Assembly (NCBI GenBank): GCA_019973155.2 | Contig: BPQB01000001.1 | Coordinates: 1,302,001-1,366,000, forward strand | Source of the DNA: Phanerochaete sordida | Taxonomy: Eukaryota; Basidiomycota; Agaricomycetes; Polyporales; Phanerochaetaceae | Reading direction: 5' to 3' | Length of the DNA: 64,000 bases | Shown here: piece by piece, positions 43,829-53,825 of the stretch | Numbering within the stretch: the first letter of the stretch is position 1 | How the letters are laid out: the number at the start of each line of letters is the position of its first letter | Made by a program: the position numbers and the translations under genes | Notes under the pieces: model-generated | Seen by the model: the letters and a program-made list of their open reading frames with translations, nothing else | Databases searched by the model: none | What the model was told of the DNA's origin: nothing

Positions 43829-46227
43829 ATGTCAGATCTCTACACTACTCTCCGTGTCTCCCCCAGGAAGAAACGCTGCCTGCCAGAGGACGACGACGAT
43901 ATCCTCACGCCCAAACGTCTCAGAATCGCGTACGTCGCGGCCAGCTTCAGCTCTGTTTCGCGTGCTAATCGCGTTTTTGCAATGATTCAGTCCTATTACG
44001 CCTCCTGCTACGGTTTCGCGCAAAGGAGGCCGCGGCAAGGGGCCGTTTGACGCGTCGACTGCGACACCTCTTCCTTCACACCTTTCCCGCCTTCTCACCA
44101 TCCAAACTGCATTGCAGCACGCTCTTTCTCATGCACTCGCGACGTGTGCTATGTCTCCCTCGTCTGAGACGGGCATAGTCCGTAACGTTTTGAACCATTT
44201 ATCTATTAGCACCTACACCGGCTTGACCACCAAATTCGACATCGATGACCTCAGAAGGCTCGTCTGGGTTTGGGAGTGGGACGGCAAGACCTTGGCAGAC
44301 AAGCTCGACGCGTCAAAGCAGACGTCCTCCGGTGAAGACGACGACGATAACCCATTCTTGGACAAGCCGCTCAAGGACACGTCGACGACGTCCGATGACG
44401 ACTCTGATTACCTGACAAAAACCCCTAAGAGGGCCAGTAAGGCGAAGGCTATGGCGAGCACCACGAAGCAGAAGGACACGCCTGCGAAGCAAGTTCAACC
44501 GACCCCGAAGCCCCGGACGAGGGCCTTGGCCAAGGCGCTGGCTGCTGATCGCGTTGACCACTCGCCAAACAAGAAGTCCGGGTCGTCCTCGAAGAATACG
44601 CCGAAGACCACGCGTTCAGTCCCCATTGATGACGATGAGAACCCCTTCGTTGAGCGGCTCACGACGCCCAAGCCCGTTTCAAAGGCTCAGACTCTGTCTG
44701 ATGACGACGAGAACCCTTTCGTGGAAAAGGCCACATCTCCAGCGAAATCCAGCACTAAAGGCAAGGAGAGAGCTACGGACGAAGATACCGACAACCCGTT
44801 CCTGGAGCCCAAGTCCACCGATTCCGTTCCCAAGGATTGGACGCGTGGCGGCATGGGCTTTATCGTGAGTCAGAGCACACATTACTCCAAAGCTCAGGGC
44901 TCTCGCGTCCCTGCCTACGGAATCGGGATCGAAGTTGAGATGGATATCGACAAGGGCATGGGTGGTGGAATGGCAGCGGTTGCTCGCTGGACAGCTGCTG
45001 CAGAGCAACGCCGTAAGGATTTCCGTAGTAAACTGGAATCCTGGACGAAGGTGAGCATTGAGCTCTACGCATGTTTCATTATCGTCCGAGCTCACATGTT
45101 TGTAGACTCATAGCTATGCTATCGACGTCCCTCAAATCCCCATGTCTATGTTACCTCCACTGCCAGTCGCGAAGCAACCATCGACCCTGACTCGTCTTCT
45201 TGCCTCGTCATCTCCTAAGTCTCCTGCCGCCGCTGCCATCCTTGCGACACCTCCTTCACCTACATCCCGCCTGAAATCCCCCACCAAATCACCTGCCAAG
45301 CGTGCTTTGGGCGCGTTTGGTGCTCCCTTCCCTGCGACACCTTCCAGCCGTACTGCGACACCTACCAAGAACTCTATTGCATTCCCCATGACACCATCAA
45401 GCCGGACTGCGTCGCCTACGAAAGGCTTGTTTGCCTTCCCGCAGACTCCTTCAACTCGCGGGCTGCGCGACTCCGATGGTTTCCTCACCCCGAGCGGTAC
45501 TCGCACACCCACGAGCTCCTTCTCTGATACCCCATCTACCTCGTCGTCTATCCCTTCGACGCCTGTACACCAGCGTGGATCTGGTGCGCTGACTGCACCC
45601 GAGACACCGAACACCTCGCGACGAGCCGCGTTATATGAACGCATCCGTCAACGCTCGACGAGTACCAGCACATCACCGACGAAGACACCTACTGTCCTCG
45701 GTGGGCGAACGCCCAAGATGAGCATGTCTCAACTTCAGAAACTGGGTCAAGAGGAGATGCGCAGGCGCTGCTTGCTCGGTCGACTGAACAACGTGGCCGA
45801 GAGCGTCTGGATGCTCTTCTCCAACCCCGTCGCCTCCGTGACGTCCACGCCAAGCAGCCGCAAGCGCCGCGCTTTGCCGTCGTCAGAGGTTGCTGCCGCG
45901 GTCATGAAGTCTTCCTCCGTGCCGATCTCGTCCGCCGAGGCGTACGAGTCGCTCGACCTCCTCGTCGAACTCTGTCCGTTCTTCCTCAAGAAGATGGACG
46001 TTGGCACCGAAGAATGGCTCGAGATGCCCGCGCCCAAGAGCATCGACCCCGCGGACGCCAGCCCGAGTAAGCTGCCCAAGATGCCCGCGAGCCCTGGGCG
46101 CACACGCGGCAAGGACGAGAGCGCGCGCGAAGTCCTCCTGCGGTCGCCCAAGAGGGTGCGTCCTGAAGCCGGTGGGCTTCGCGAGGTGCGCGAGCGCGTC
46201 CGCAGGGAGCTAGAATCCTCAGAGTAA
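43829..46227 (+). CDS. Cdt1-like DNA replication licensing factor
   Basis: Three exons. Exon 1 (MSDLYTTLRVSPRKKRCLPE) joins in phase to PITPPATVSRKGGRGKGPFD. A conserved helical domain, LPSHLSRLLTIQTALQHALS ... ILNHLSISTYTGLTTKFDI-like, then LRRLVWVWEWDG, corresponds to the geminin-binding winged helix of Cdt1. A 200-residue disordered linker carries four acidic NPF motifs. A conserved patch follows (THYSKAQGSRVPAYGIGIEV, then RWTAAAEQRRKDFRSKL). Next is a Ser/Thr-Pro-rich region with many minimal CDK sites and a repeated TPSSRTATPTK unit. The C-terminus (YESLDLLVELCPFFLKKMDV ... GLREVRERVRRELESSE) fits the MCM-binding winged helix. Cdt1 loads MCM2-7 on origins. The geminin partner itself is absent from fungi. 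Confidence 0.78.
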
Positions 46228-46402
46228 TATTTTGCTACCGTGCTATGAATATGTTGCCATATGTCTCGCATATACCTGCCATCTAGTTGTGTAGTGGTAT
46301 CACTTGTGCAATCTATTCACTCGCAAAAGCTTCGCACGATGTAGCTTGTAAGATTTCGAATCATCCGTTGACGTGGGTAAGTATCGAGCATCTTTCATCG
46401 CG

Positions 46403-48023
46403 CTAGAGTGAAACCCTTTCACGCGCCTCCTTTTCGAAAGCGACGCAGTCCACCACGCGCCCCTCTCGCCGACTGGTCTCAGCGGCGAAGACCGTTAGAT
46501 GGCTCTTCAAAACTTCGCTGACATCTGTACCGAGGAGCTCTTGCCGCCCGGTGCGAACAGCCGCGACGAACGTGCGAATGAGACCCAGGTCGCCGCCGCC
46601 ATGTCCGCCGCCCTCGAGGCCAGGCGAGTGCTTCTTGACGGTGCCCTTGCGGAAGTCCGTGACGGTGAAGCTCGACATGTCGCCAACGATCTCGCCGGAC
46701 GCGAAGTGCAGGCGCGACTGGCGTTCGCAGATGAGCGCCGTCTGCGCGACCATCGTGAAGGACGCCGTCGTGCCGTCGTCGAACTCGAGGTTCACGACCT
46801 GGTTGTCGCAGACGTCGTTGTCGGACTCGTATACGCACCGGCCCCACTTGGTGTGCCGGAGCGCGTACTCGACGCTCTCGATGTCCGGAACGCCGTCCAC
46901 GATCGGGCTCACCGGCCAGCCCTTTTCGCCGCGTGCCACACGGTCGAGATAGACTGCGAGGGTACGTTAGAGCGGTGGAGCTGCAGGCGTCGAAATAGAC
47001 TTACTCTTCTTCGCGCTGTACGCGCAATCCTTTTCGTACGGGCATTCTAGGCACGAAGTCGCGGCACCAGCTGCAGCAGGCTTCGACTGCTTGCGAAAAT
47101 GGCGAAGCGAGCCGAACGATGAGACGCGCGATGGTCCACTTGGTGATAACCAATGGCATAAGATATCAATATCGCTGTGAAGCCCGGCGGCGTGAGTGTA
47201 TGAGACGCATGCACATTCGATTTGCGGACGTACTGGCAGCTCTTAGTCATGAGAGAGAAACAGCTGTCCTCCTCTTTTGCCCAATGACCGCGGACGTAGG
47301 AATGAGCAAAGTGGAAGTAGCCAACGGGTTCGACGTGGACCACGTTGATGAGAGGACCCAGCTCTCCAGATCGGATAATCTCTGTCAGAGCAGTGTTGTA
47401 CGGCGAGTAGCGTAAAACTGGTACACGCATTCAGCATCAAGAAGCCTAGGGTTTGGACCATACTCACCGTGTCCCATACCAAAGATGATGCTCGCTTTCT
47501 TGACAGCGGCCTCCATCTTGATACAGTCATCGATATTGGTGGACATGGGCTTCTCGCATAGGATGTGGTAGCCCTGCTCAGCAAAGGCAAGGACCACCTC
47601 CATGTGCATCTGGTCGTGCACAGCGACGATGACTGCATCGGCCAGACGCGTGCCCACAGCCTTGATTGTCTCTGCGGAAGCCTTGTGTAGCTCTTTCCAA
47701 TCGTCAAAGACCAATGTCTTGTCGACAGAATGAGCTTGCGCGAAGAGATTGCGCGTTTTGGGTCGTATCTCCGCGATGGCCACAACTTTACAAGCAGTAG
47801 GCTCTTGCAGTGCATAGTCAGTATATGCCTGTTCGCCATCGTGTCATTGGCAGTAGTTTGATAACGTCCAGAAACATACCCTGCCGCGCTGGCCACATCC
47901 AATAATTGCCAAGGTAAGGGGCCCAGTGCCCGAAGGGAGAGTGCTCTGACCCATGTTGAGGGATGGCTCTGGCTTACTGGCACGTAGCGACTTCCAGAGA
48001 CCCTTGGCGTTGCTTAGAGCCAT
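46403..48023 (-). CDS. Gfo/Idh/MocA family NAD(P)-dependent oxidoreductase
   Basis: Five or more exons. The Rossmann N-terminus is GPLTLAIIGCGQRG (GxGxxG), then VVAIAEIRPKTRNLFAQAH and ADAVIVAVHDQMHMEVVLAF. The EKP motif is present as GYHILCEKPMSTN. The C-terminal dehydrogenase domain includes VLRYSPYNTALTEIIRSGEL, HDIDILCHWL, a Cys-rich loop CLECPYEKDCAYSAKK, and DGTTASFTMVAQTALICERQ. It ends FEKEARERVSL. Enzymes of this family oxidise or reduce sugars and inositols. Active-site Lys (EKP) and the HDIDIL His/Asp are kept, so it is probably active. The start is the ATG at 48023. An ATG at 48035 adds four residues, and one at 47955 begins just before the Rossmann motif. Confidence 0.85.
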
Positions 48024-48524
48024 TCGCACTTGCACAGAGAAGATGGGGCTTTATGTAGGATCACGAACTGAGATATGGCAGATGACGATGCCTATTTGCC
48101 ATCGCAGCAAGGTACCGGCCGTGTGCTCGCCTCGAGGCACCTGATAGAGACAACCTAATGTCTCGGGACCAAGATAGCTGGACCACATGCAGCAAGATTG
48201 GAGAATACCAGCCCTGCTATTGGATAGCGGTCACAAGAGTCGAGAGGATGCATGCACATGAGCATCTGGAGGTAGATGGCGCAGTTTAGAGGACCGGATT
48301 GGAGGGAATGAGACTTTGGGCCTGGAAAGCCTAGAACGGGAAGCAAGTGGCCAAGTGGCTAGAGCGAGCCCTAGTCTTCAAGTCGGAGGAACCGCATAGA
48401 GCATGATTAGTAGAGTGCGGCAGAGCGAAAGCTGGCAGGAGCCTCGAACCGGATGCGGCAGAGAGGCGCGTAGACGCCCGTCGGGGAAAGTGCAGCAAGC
48501 GGAGAGCGGGAGTCGGGATGTGAC
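48024..48524. promoter_or_regulatory. Divergent spacer, oxidoreductase / probable mitochondrial protein
   Basis: About 500 bases between divergent starts. No gene was found. A tRNA-like A-box at 48347 was examined and rejected. Confidence 0.4.
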
Positions 48525-50060
48525 ATGCCTCGTATCCTTCCACGACTACTTCGAGCATGGGAACAAGTTCGCGGCACTGCCCTCGACAAGCCAGCTCCAG
48601 CGGTACCTAAACGGCGCCCCCAGCGTGTCAGTGGCCGACGGTTTCCAGCCAAACGTGCACTGGAGGCCTCGGACGACCGCTCCTTGCTACTAGACCCCAA
48701 GAACGTAGTCCAGAACAAGCAACACTATGTCTACCGCAAATCACCCTCACCTAAAGTCTTCGTGTCTCGCCGCGACCTGGCGCGGGAAGCACACGAATCA
48801 AAGCCCCGAGCAATGACCAAGGAAGAGCGAGAGTGGTATGCGAATCCTTACTGTAAGTGCCTTGTTTCTCTCCGGCCTAGAGTCATCATTGTGACGTTAC
48901 GCATTAGTGAGGATGCTAGTGAGTCCTATGCGAAGGGACCTGATGTCCGGTCGAGTTCTGCCCAGAGGTGAGCTCAAGCAGCATGTGTCTACTGCGAGCA
49001 CTGCAGCTGACCGCACATCGTAGACTTCTTGCTCAGGTTTACGATTTTGAATATACCCGGATCCCGCGCTTCCACATTCTCGTCTCTGATGGTCGCCCCA
49101 GACTTGATAGAACATCGCCGTTACAAGAGCCAGGCAGGCCGAGTCGGCCACTATATAGAGTGCAACAAGGCAGTGATAGAGATGTCTGAACAACGCCGTA
49201 CGTGCCTCTGTCCTGTTGTCTTGGCATATTGCTATCCGCTCACTGCAGACCATCTAGAGTATTGGCGCAAAATCCCTTCAAAGAACGCACAATTTAATAT
49301 ACCATATTTCCAGGCGCGAACAGGCCATCTCCTGCGGCTCCGTGTCTTACAGGAGCTAGAGCTCCTCGCCCAGCACTTGCAACCGCGGCCTCGCGCCGCC
49401 GGGGAGAGCCCTGTCATGCGACGCTTAACGCGTGCGGAATTCAACAACATCAAGGAGACTGGTGTCATCCCCTTCGAAAAGGCCATCGCCGTCATCGTTG
49501 TTCCTCCTGTCAATATGAATCCGAAGACGAAGCAGCGGCCAATACCTGCGGACTCGTCGCTGCCTCCACAAGAAGACGACCGGCCGATACCCGAAAAGCC
49601 GTTACCACCACTATGCACCTTGCTCCCCACTGTCAAGGACGATCCGCTCGTAGACGTCCCAACAACACCCCAATATCTTCCCCCAGCCAAGGTACCGCTG
49701 TACCATGGACTAGCTGCATTCCCTTCGCGCGCACAACGGGCAGCGTTGCACAAGGCCCTGAACCGCATCCTTTCCATTGAACGGACAGCTCGCTGGCGCG
49801 AGCACGGCCGACCGGAAGGTACCGTTGAGGGCGAAGAAGGGCGCAAGCAAGAGGATCCCTGGGCCAGGGGAGACAAGAAAGGCAGCCATGCGTACATCAT
49901 ATTCTCCAGCGCGGACACGGTGCTCAGAGCCGACACGGTACCTCTTGCCATCGCGTTATGGAGGCTTCGTCTTTGGGAAGGCGACGGATGGGACAACAAG
50001 TCTAAGAACACATCAGCCGGCGGTTGGAAGATTATCTTGCCCAAGAGGCTGCCCTCATAG
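48525..50060 (+). CDS. Conserved protein of unknown function, probably mitochondrial
   Basis: Five exons. The N-terminus MPRILPRLLRAWEQVRG is Arg-rich without acidic residues at first, as expected of a mitochondrial presequence. A well-structured segment follows across small exons: MTKEEREWYANPY, then LRMLVSPMRRDLMSGRVLPR, DFLLRFTILNIPGSRAST and HRRYKSQAGRVGHYIECNKA. The last exon starts ARTGHLLRLRVLQELELLAQ, contains a Pro-rich region (SSLPPQEDDRPIPEKPLPP), and ends ALWRLRLWEGDGWDNKSK ... WKIILPKRLPS. No catalytic motif was recognised. The basic, compact middle would suit a protein of the mitochondrial gene-expression machinery, but that is only a guess. It is tail-to-tail with PRE3, 79 bases between stops. 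Confidence 0.65.
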
Positions 50061-50139
50061 GTATCCAGTCGTCTTGCTGACGACTTTCTCAAGGCGGAGA
50101 AACCGGTCCATTGTACAGAGGCACCTATCATACAGTCGC

Positions 50140-51130
50140 TTATTCTACCTCCATAGCTGTCCCCGCGGACGGGGCCGACCCCTTCTTCTTCGTCAGCACT
50201 TCTTCGCCTTCCCAAAACTTTGGCAGCTCGTTTCCGGGGATGAAGACACGCTCTACTCCTTCCTTTGTAATTACGCACATGCGGATAACACCGCCGGAGG
50301 AGCCGTCTCGAGACATGGCGAGGGCAAGGGCTGCAGAGAGCATATCAGATGGTTGTATTCAGAGCATGGCGGAGGACACGCACTGTTCTTCACGAATTCT
50401 ACTGTCTGCTCCCTGTTCCAGCCGTCTTGGAAGGTGGCGTCGCAGTAACCGTACACATATGTCGATCCAGAGCCTGTGCGGTGCATAGTGAATATCATCG
50501 GTTGCCTGACAATCAATCCGGAGTGAGTACATACCTCCAATTGCCCAAGGCTGGCGGAAGAGACCACCGCCGAGAGGGATGTTGTACACGCTGGGGCCGT
50601 CCTCCGCGTCCCATCCCGCGACAATGATACCAGCCGACAGAGCATCCTTGTTCTCGTAGCAGATCTTCTGGAAGACGTTGGCGGCGACGGAGACCGACGG
50701 TGGGTGACCAGATTGTTGTCTACGAAGTTGTGTTTAGCGTTCAGAGGATAGCCACAGTGCAGCAGACGTACGTGATCATCTGGAGGTTGTAGTGGACGGC
50801 ATCTGCGACGGCCTGAGTGTCGGCTGCTGAACCTGACCGACAGCAGTAGATGCGATCGTGAACGTGCGTGAGCTTGTCGGTCACTCGATTCGCCTATGGA
50901 CAGACGTGAGCTCGCTCATGCATGACAGAGGGCTTATGCAAGAGCGTACAATGTAGCTGCCTGTCGTTGTCCGCGAGTCTGCGCCAATGACGACGCCGTC
51001 CTGGAACTGGACAGCCATGATCGAGGTCTGTATGGTCCCAAGCGTGAGCGAGTGTCGCTGGGCAGGCTAGGAGCACACTTACACCGAGGTTAACCTCGCC
51101 CGCCTTAAGATGCTTGATATCAACCTGCAT
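50140..51130 (-). CDS. PRE3: 20S proteasome subunit beta 1 (caspase-like activity)
   Basis: Exon 1 encodes a 16-residue propeptide, [16 protein letters not shown]. The next exon starts with the catalytic threonine: [20 protein letters not shown], then [20 protein letters not shown], and [20 protein letters not shown]. Later exons read [56 protein letters not shown] and [20 protein letters not shown]. These match human PSMB6/yeast Pre3 nearly residue for residue, with the GSSGG and Asp/Lys catalytic partners kept. The C-terminal tail is longer and acidic-basic ([20 protein letters not shown]). The subunit matures by autocleavage at Gly-Thr. It is divergent from RPN12, with 173 bases between the starts. 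Confidence 0.96.
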
Positions 51131-51303
51131 GTTGGTTGCACGAGTGGTTGTTGAAAGACTGGCGATGGGAAGAGGAAGGAAGGTGCAGTGGTGGCGGGAG
51201 GCAGGAACGGCTAAACGAGGTGACGCGTCGAACGCGCGTCGGTCTGACTTCTTCTTGCACTTGATCCCCGAACACACCTCACACCTCTACCTCACCTTCA
51301 ATC
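51131..51303. promoter_or_regulatory. Shared bidirectional promoter, PRE3 / RPN12
   Basis: Only 173 bases separate two divergent proteasome start codons. GGTGGCGGG at 51190-51198 matches six of nine positions of the yeast proteasome control element GGTGGCAAA. An ACGCGT box lies at 51223-51228. A common control of both genes is likely from the layout, while the factor is not known. Confidence 0.5.
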
Positions 51304-52365
51304 ATGGCTACAACAGAACTCGCCACACTTTACAATCAACTCAAGACGACATTCACGTCGCAGCCCGCCGACCTCAAGGCCTGCGGGGAATTGCTGGCCA
51401 AGCTCAAGGTAACGCCGGTTGCAGGCGCATACGCAATACGCTGGGCTCATGCGAAGGCTGTCTAGGTCGGACTCATCCAGCACGGACTCCTCGTCCCACA
51501 AGGAGACGTTGACCTGAGCGACCTTGCCGTCGCCCGTATGTCGCTGCTTTCGTATCGTGCGCGTCGTATGTTTGGCTGACCACAGTGTAGGCGAGATTCT
51601 GGAAATCGGCGCGTTCTGGAGTATACGGACGAGGGACATTCCTTCTTTCGACCGTTACTTCTCTCAACTGCAGACCTACTACAATGACTACAGGTGTGTT
51701 CTGCCTCTTCGTAGCGGTCTTCGCTTGCTCACAACGTCATGTCAGCTCCGCCTTGCCGCCATCTCCCCGCGAGTACCCCATACGCGGCTTGAACCTCATT
51801 CGCCTCCTCACCCAGAACCGCATTGCCGACTTCCACACGACGCTCGAGTCGCTGCCTCTCCCCGCAGACTCGCTCGCGTCGAACCCCTACATTAGCCATC
51901 CCATAAATCTCGAACGGTGGCTCATGGAGGGCAGCTACAGCAAAGTCTGGAACGCGCGCGAGGAAGCTCCCGCGGAAGAGTACAAGTTCTTCGTAGACTC
52001 CCTGATGGGTACCATCCGGTACGTACCAAAAATGTCTCAGCAGCACCACTCCGCTAAGTGAGCTCGCAGGAATGAGATTGCAAGCTGCGAGGAGGCGGCA
52101 TACAACAGCTTGCCAATAAAGGACGCGGCTACTCTGCTCTTCTTCCGTTCGCAGCAAGAGGTCCTGAAGTACGCTCAAGAGGTGGGTCTTACACTGCCAC
52201 CCTTGGTCCGCTTACTGACATATATACTAGCGAGGGTGGCAAGTAGATCTGACTGGGGCCACTATCACCTTCGCGAAGAAGGGCGAGGAGAAATCCGAGA
52301 TTCCCAAGGATAAGCTCATAACTGTGAACCTGCAGTATGCTCGCGAACTCGAGATGATTGTGTAG
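51304..52365 (+). CDS. RPN12: 26S proteasome regulatory (lid) subunit Rpn12
   Basis: Six exons. MATTELATLYNQLKTTFTSQ, then PADLKACGELLAKLK, joins VGLIQHGLLVPQGDVDLSDL, then EILEIGAFWSIRTRDIPSFD and RYFSQLQTYYNDY. The central helical repeats read LPPSPREYPIRGLNLIRLLT, QNRIADFHTTLESLP, and INLERWLMEGSYSKVWNARE. The PCI winged helix is RNEIASCEEAAYNSLPIKDA, then ATLLFFRSQQEVLKYAQER, and GWQVDLTGATITFAKKGEEK, ending ARELEMIV. This is the complete Rpn12/PSMD8, the last subunit to join the lid during assembly. Its stop is 147 bases from that of PRE10, with the genes convergent. Confidence 0.95.
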
Positions 52366-52511
52366 AATCGCTCTTGAGTCCTTCATTGCCACTGTATAAT
52401 ACCTGCAGGCCCTGGATGATATGCGCAAGTCCGCGTCCTGGTCGCTCGATGCGAATACCTGAATGCGAATAACAGTCCAATATATGATTACACGGTAGAG
52501 GTCTAGACAAA

Positions 52512-53590
52512 TTATTCGAAGTTCTCTAGCGCCTCCTTCGCCTTGCGCTCCGCCTCACTATGAAGGTCTTTCGGGACAGGAATGTGCAGACCGTTCGTCT
52601 CGTCACCGATCCATGTCATCTCCAGTTCGAAGTCCTTCTCCTTCTGGTCGTCGTGAACGAGGTAGATGCTAGGAGCGTTATTAGACTCATACAAACGCTG
52701 GCCTCCGGATGCTTGACTTACATGCGAGCGGCTTCCATGACGGCCTCTCGTGTTGAGAGTTCCGCGAGCTTGAGCTTCTCGATTTCTGTCTTGGCGAGCT
52801 GCTTGCCCTTGCCTACCGCCGCTCCAAAGTAGCCCTGCCCCGGGAAGACGCGTCAGTCTCGTGCGCGACGTCACTGATCATGTTCACGCACGTATGCGAC
52901 GCCACTGGGCTCAACGATGAAGAGCTGGGGGCCTGTGCTATCGACTCCGCCGATGATGGTGCTGACGCCGAATGGCCGGACCGATGAATAGAGGGTGTAC
53001 GCTTGGACATACATTGAGAGTCGGCTCACGACCTCCTACAGGCGGAAACAGAATCAGAGATGATGCGCTCACAAACAACGTGTGCATACCTTCACTGGTG
53101 ATTGTGCGCGATACATATCACGGTAGCTGGTAGCCTCATCACGCGCACGGCTCGCGAGATTCCTGCCGTCTGCTTGGAAGCCTGAGGTTGCCTGATGTCG
53201 TAAATACACTCAGCGTGGATCTGTTTGCAAGTCAAGAAGACCAGCGTACGAGACCGATGTGCTTGTCCACGCTCTGTATCCGCCTGTTCGCGTCTGGAAC
53301 GAGTAGCTTGGAGTGTACTATCTTCTCGACTGCAAGGACAATGCCGTCCTTCACGCGGAGGCCAATGGCAGTTCTAGGACAGGTGGATAAGCCACATTGT
53401 GTGTATGATGGGTTGCAATACTCACCCAGAGTTCTCCACCGCTTTGTTAGCATATTCGACCTAATACGCCAAACGAGCTCGCTTCAGTATGTCTGGTGGT
53501 ACGCGAGCGGGGCAAGCGTACCTGGAAGATACGACCGTCTGGCGAATAGGTGGATGCAGAGAGATCGTAGCCCGTTCCGATTGAAGTCAT
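52512..53590 (-). CDS. PRE10: 20S proteasome subunit alpha 7
   Basis: Five or so exons. It begins [20 protein letters not shown], then [15 protein letters not shown], which is the alpha-subunit signature with the gate-forming N-terminus. It continues [20 protein letters not shown], then [40 protein letters not shown] and [20 protein letters not shown]. The end reads [20 protein letters not shown], then [20 protein letters not shown] and [20 protein letters not shown]. The KEKDFELE ... ETNGLH tail is specific for alpha 7 (Pre10/PSMA3). The protein ends KEALENFE, without the long acidic extension of the yeast subunit. It is divergent from NUP82, with 235 bases between the starts. Confidence 0.95.
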
Positions 53591-53825
53591 TGCTGGTGGC
53601 TAGTTGCACAGAGGGCGCGGGGAGGACGAGGAGAGGGAGGAGATGACGGCAATGGATTGGACTCGACGCGCAAGCATGGTGCGCATGAAGCGACGCGTGG
53701 GCGTGGGAAGTTCCTTCCATGTTTGGACAGCAGTGTAGAGCGCGTGTTCGACGCGAACCTCGGGTGCTCTCACTCACTCATTTCCCCTCCCTCAACTCTC
53801 CTCGGTCCTCGGTGCTTGCAATAAC

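Noticed and set aside
48340..48410. tRNA-like A-box (TGGCCAAGTGG) that could begin a tRNA-Ser type gene
   Set aside because: No B-box (GGTTCGANTCC), no acceptor stem pairing and no anticodon arm could be built downstream.
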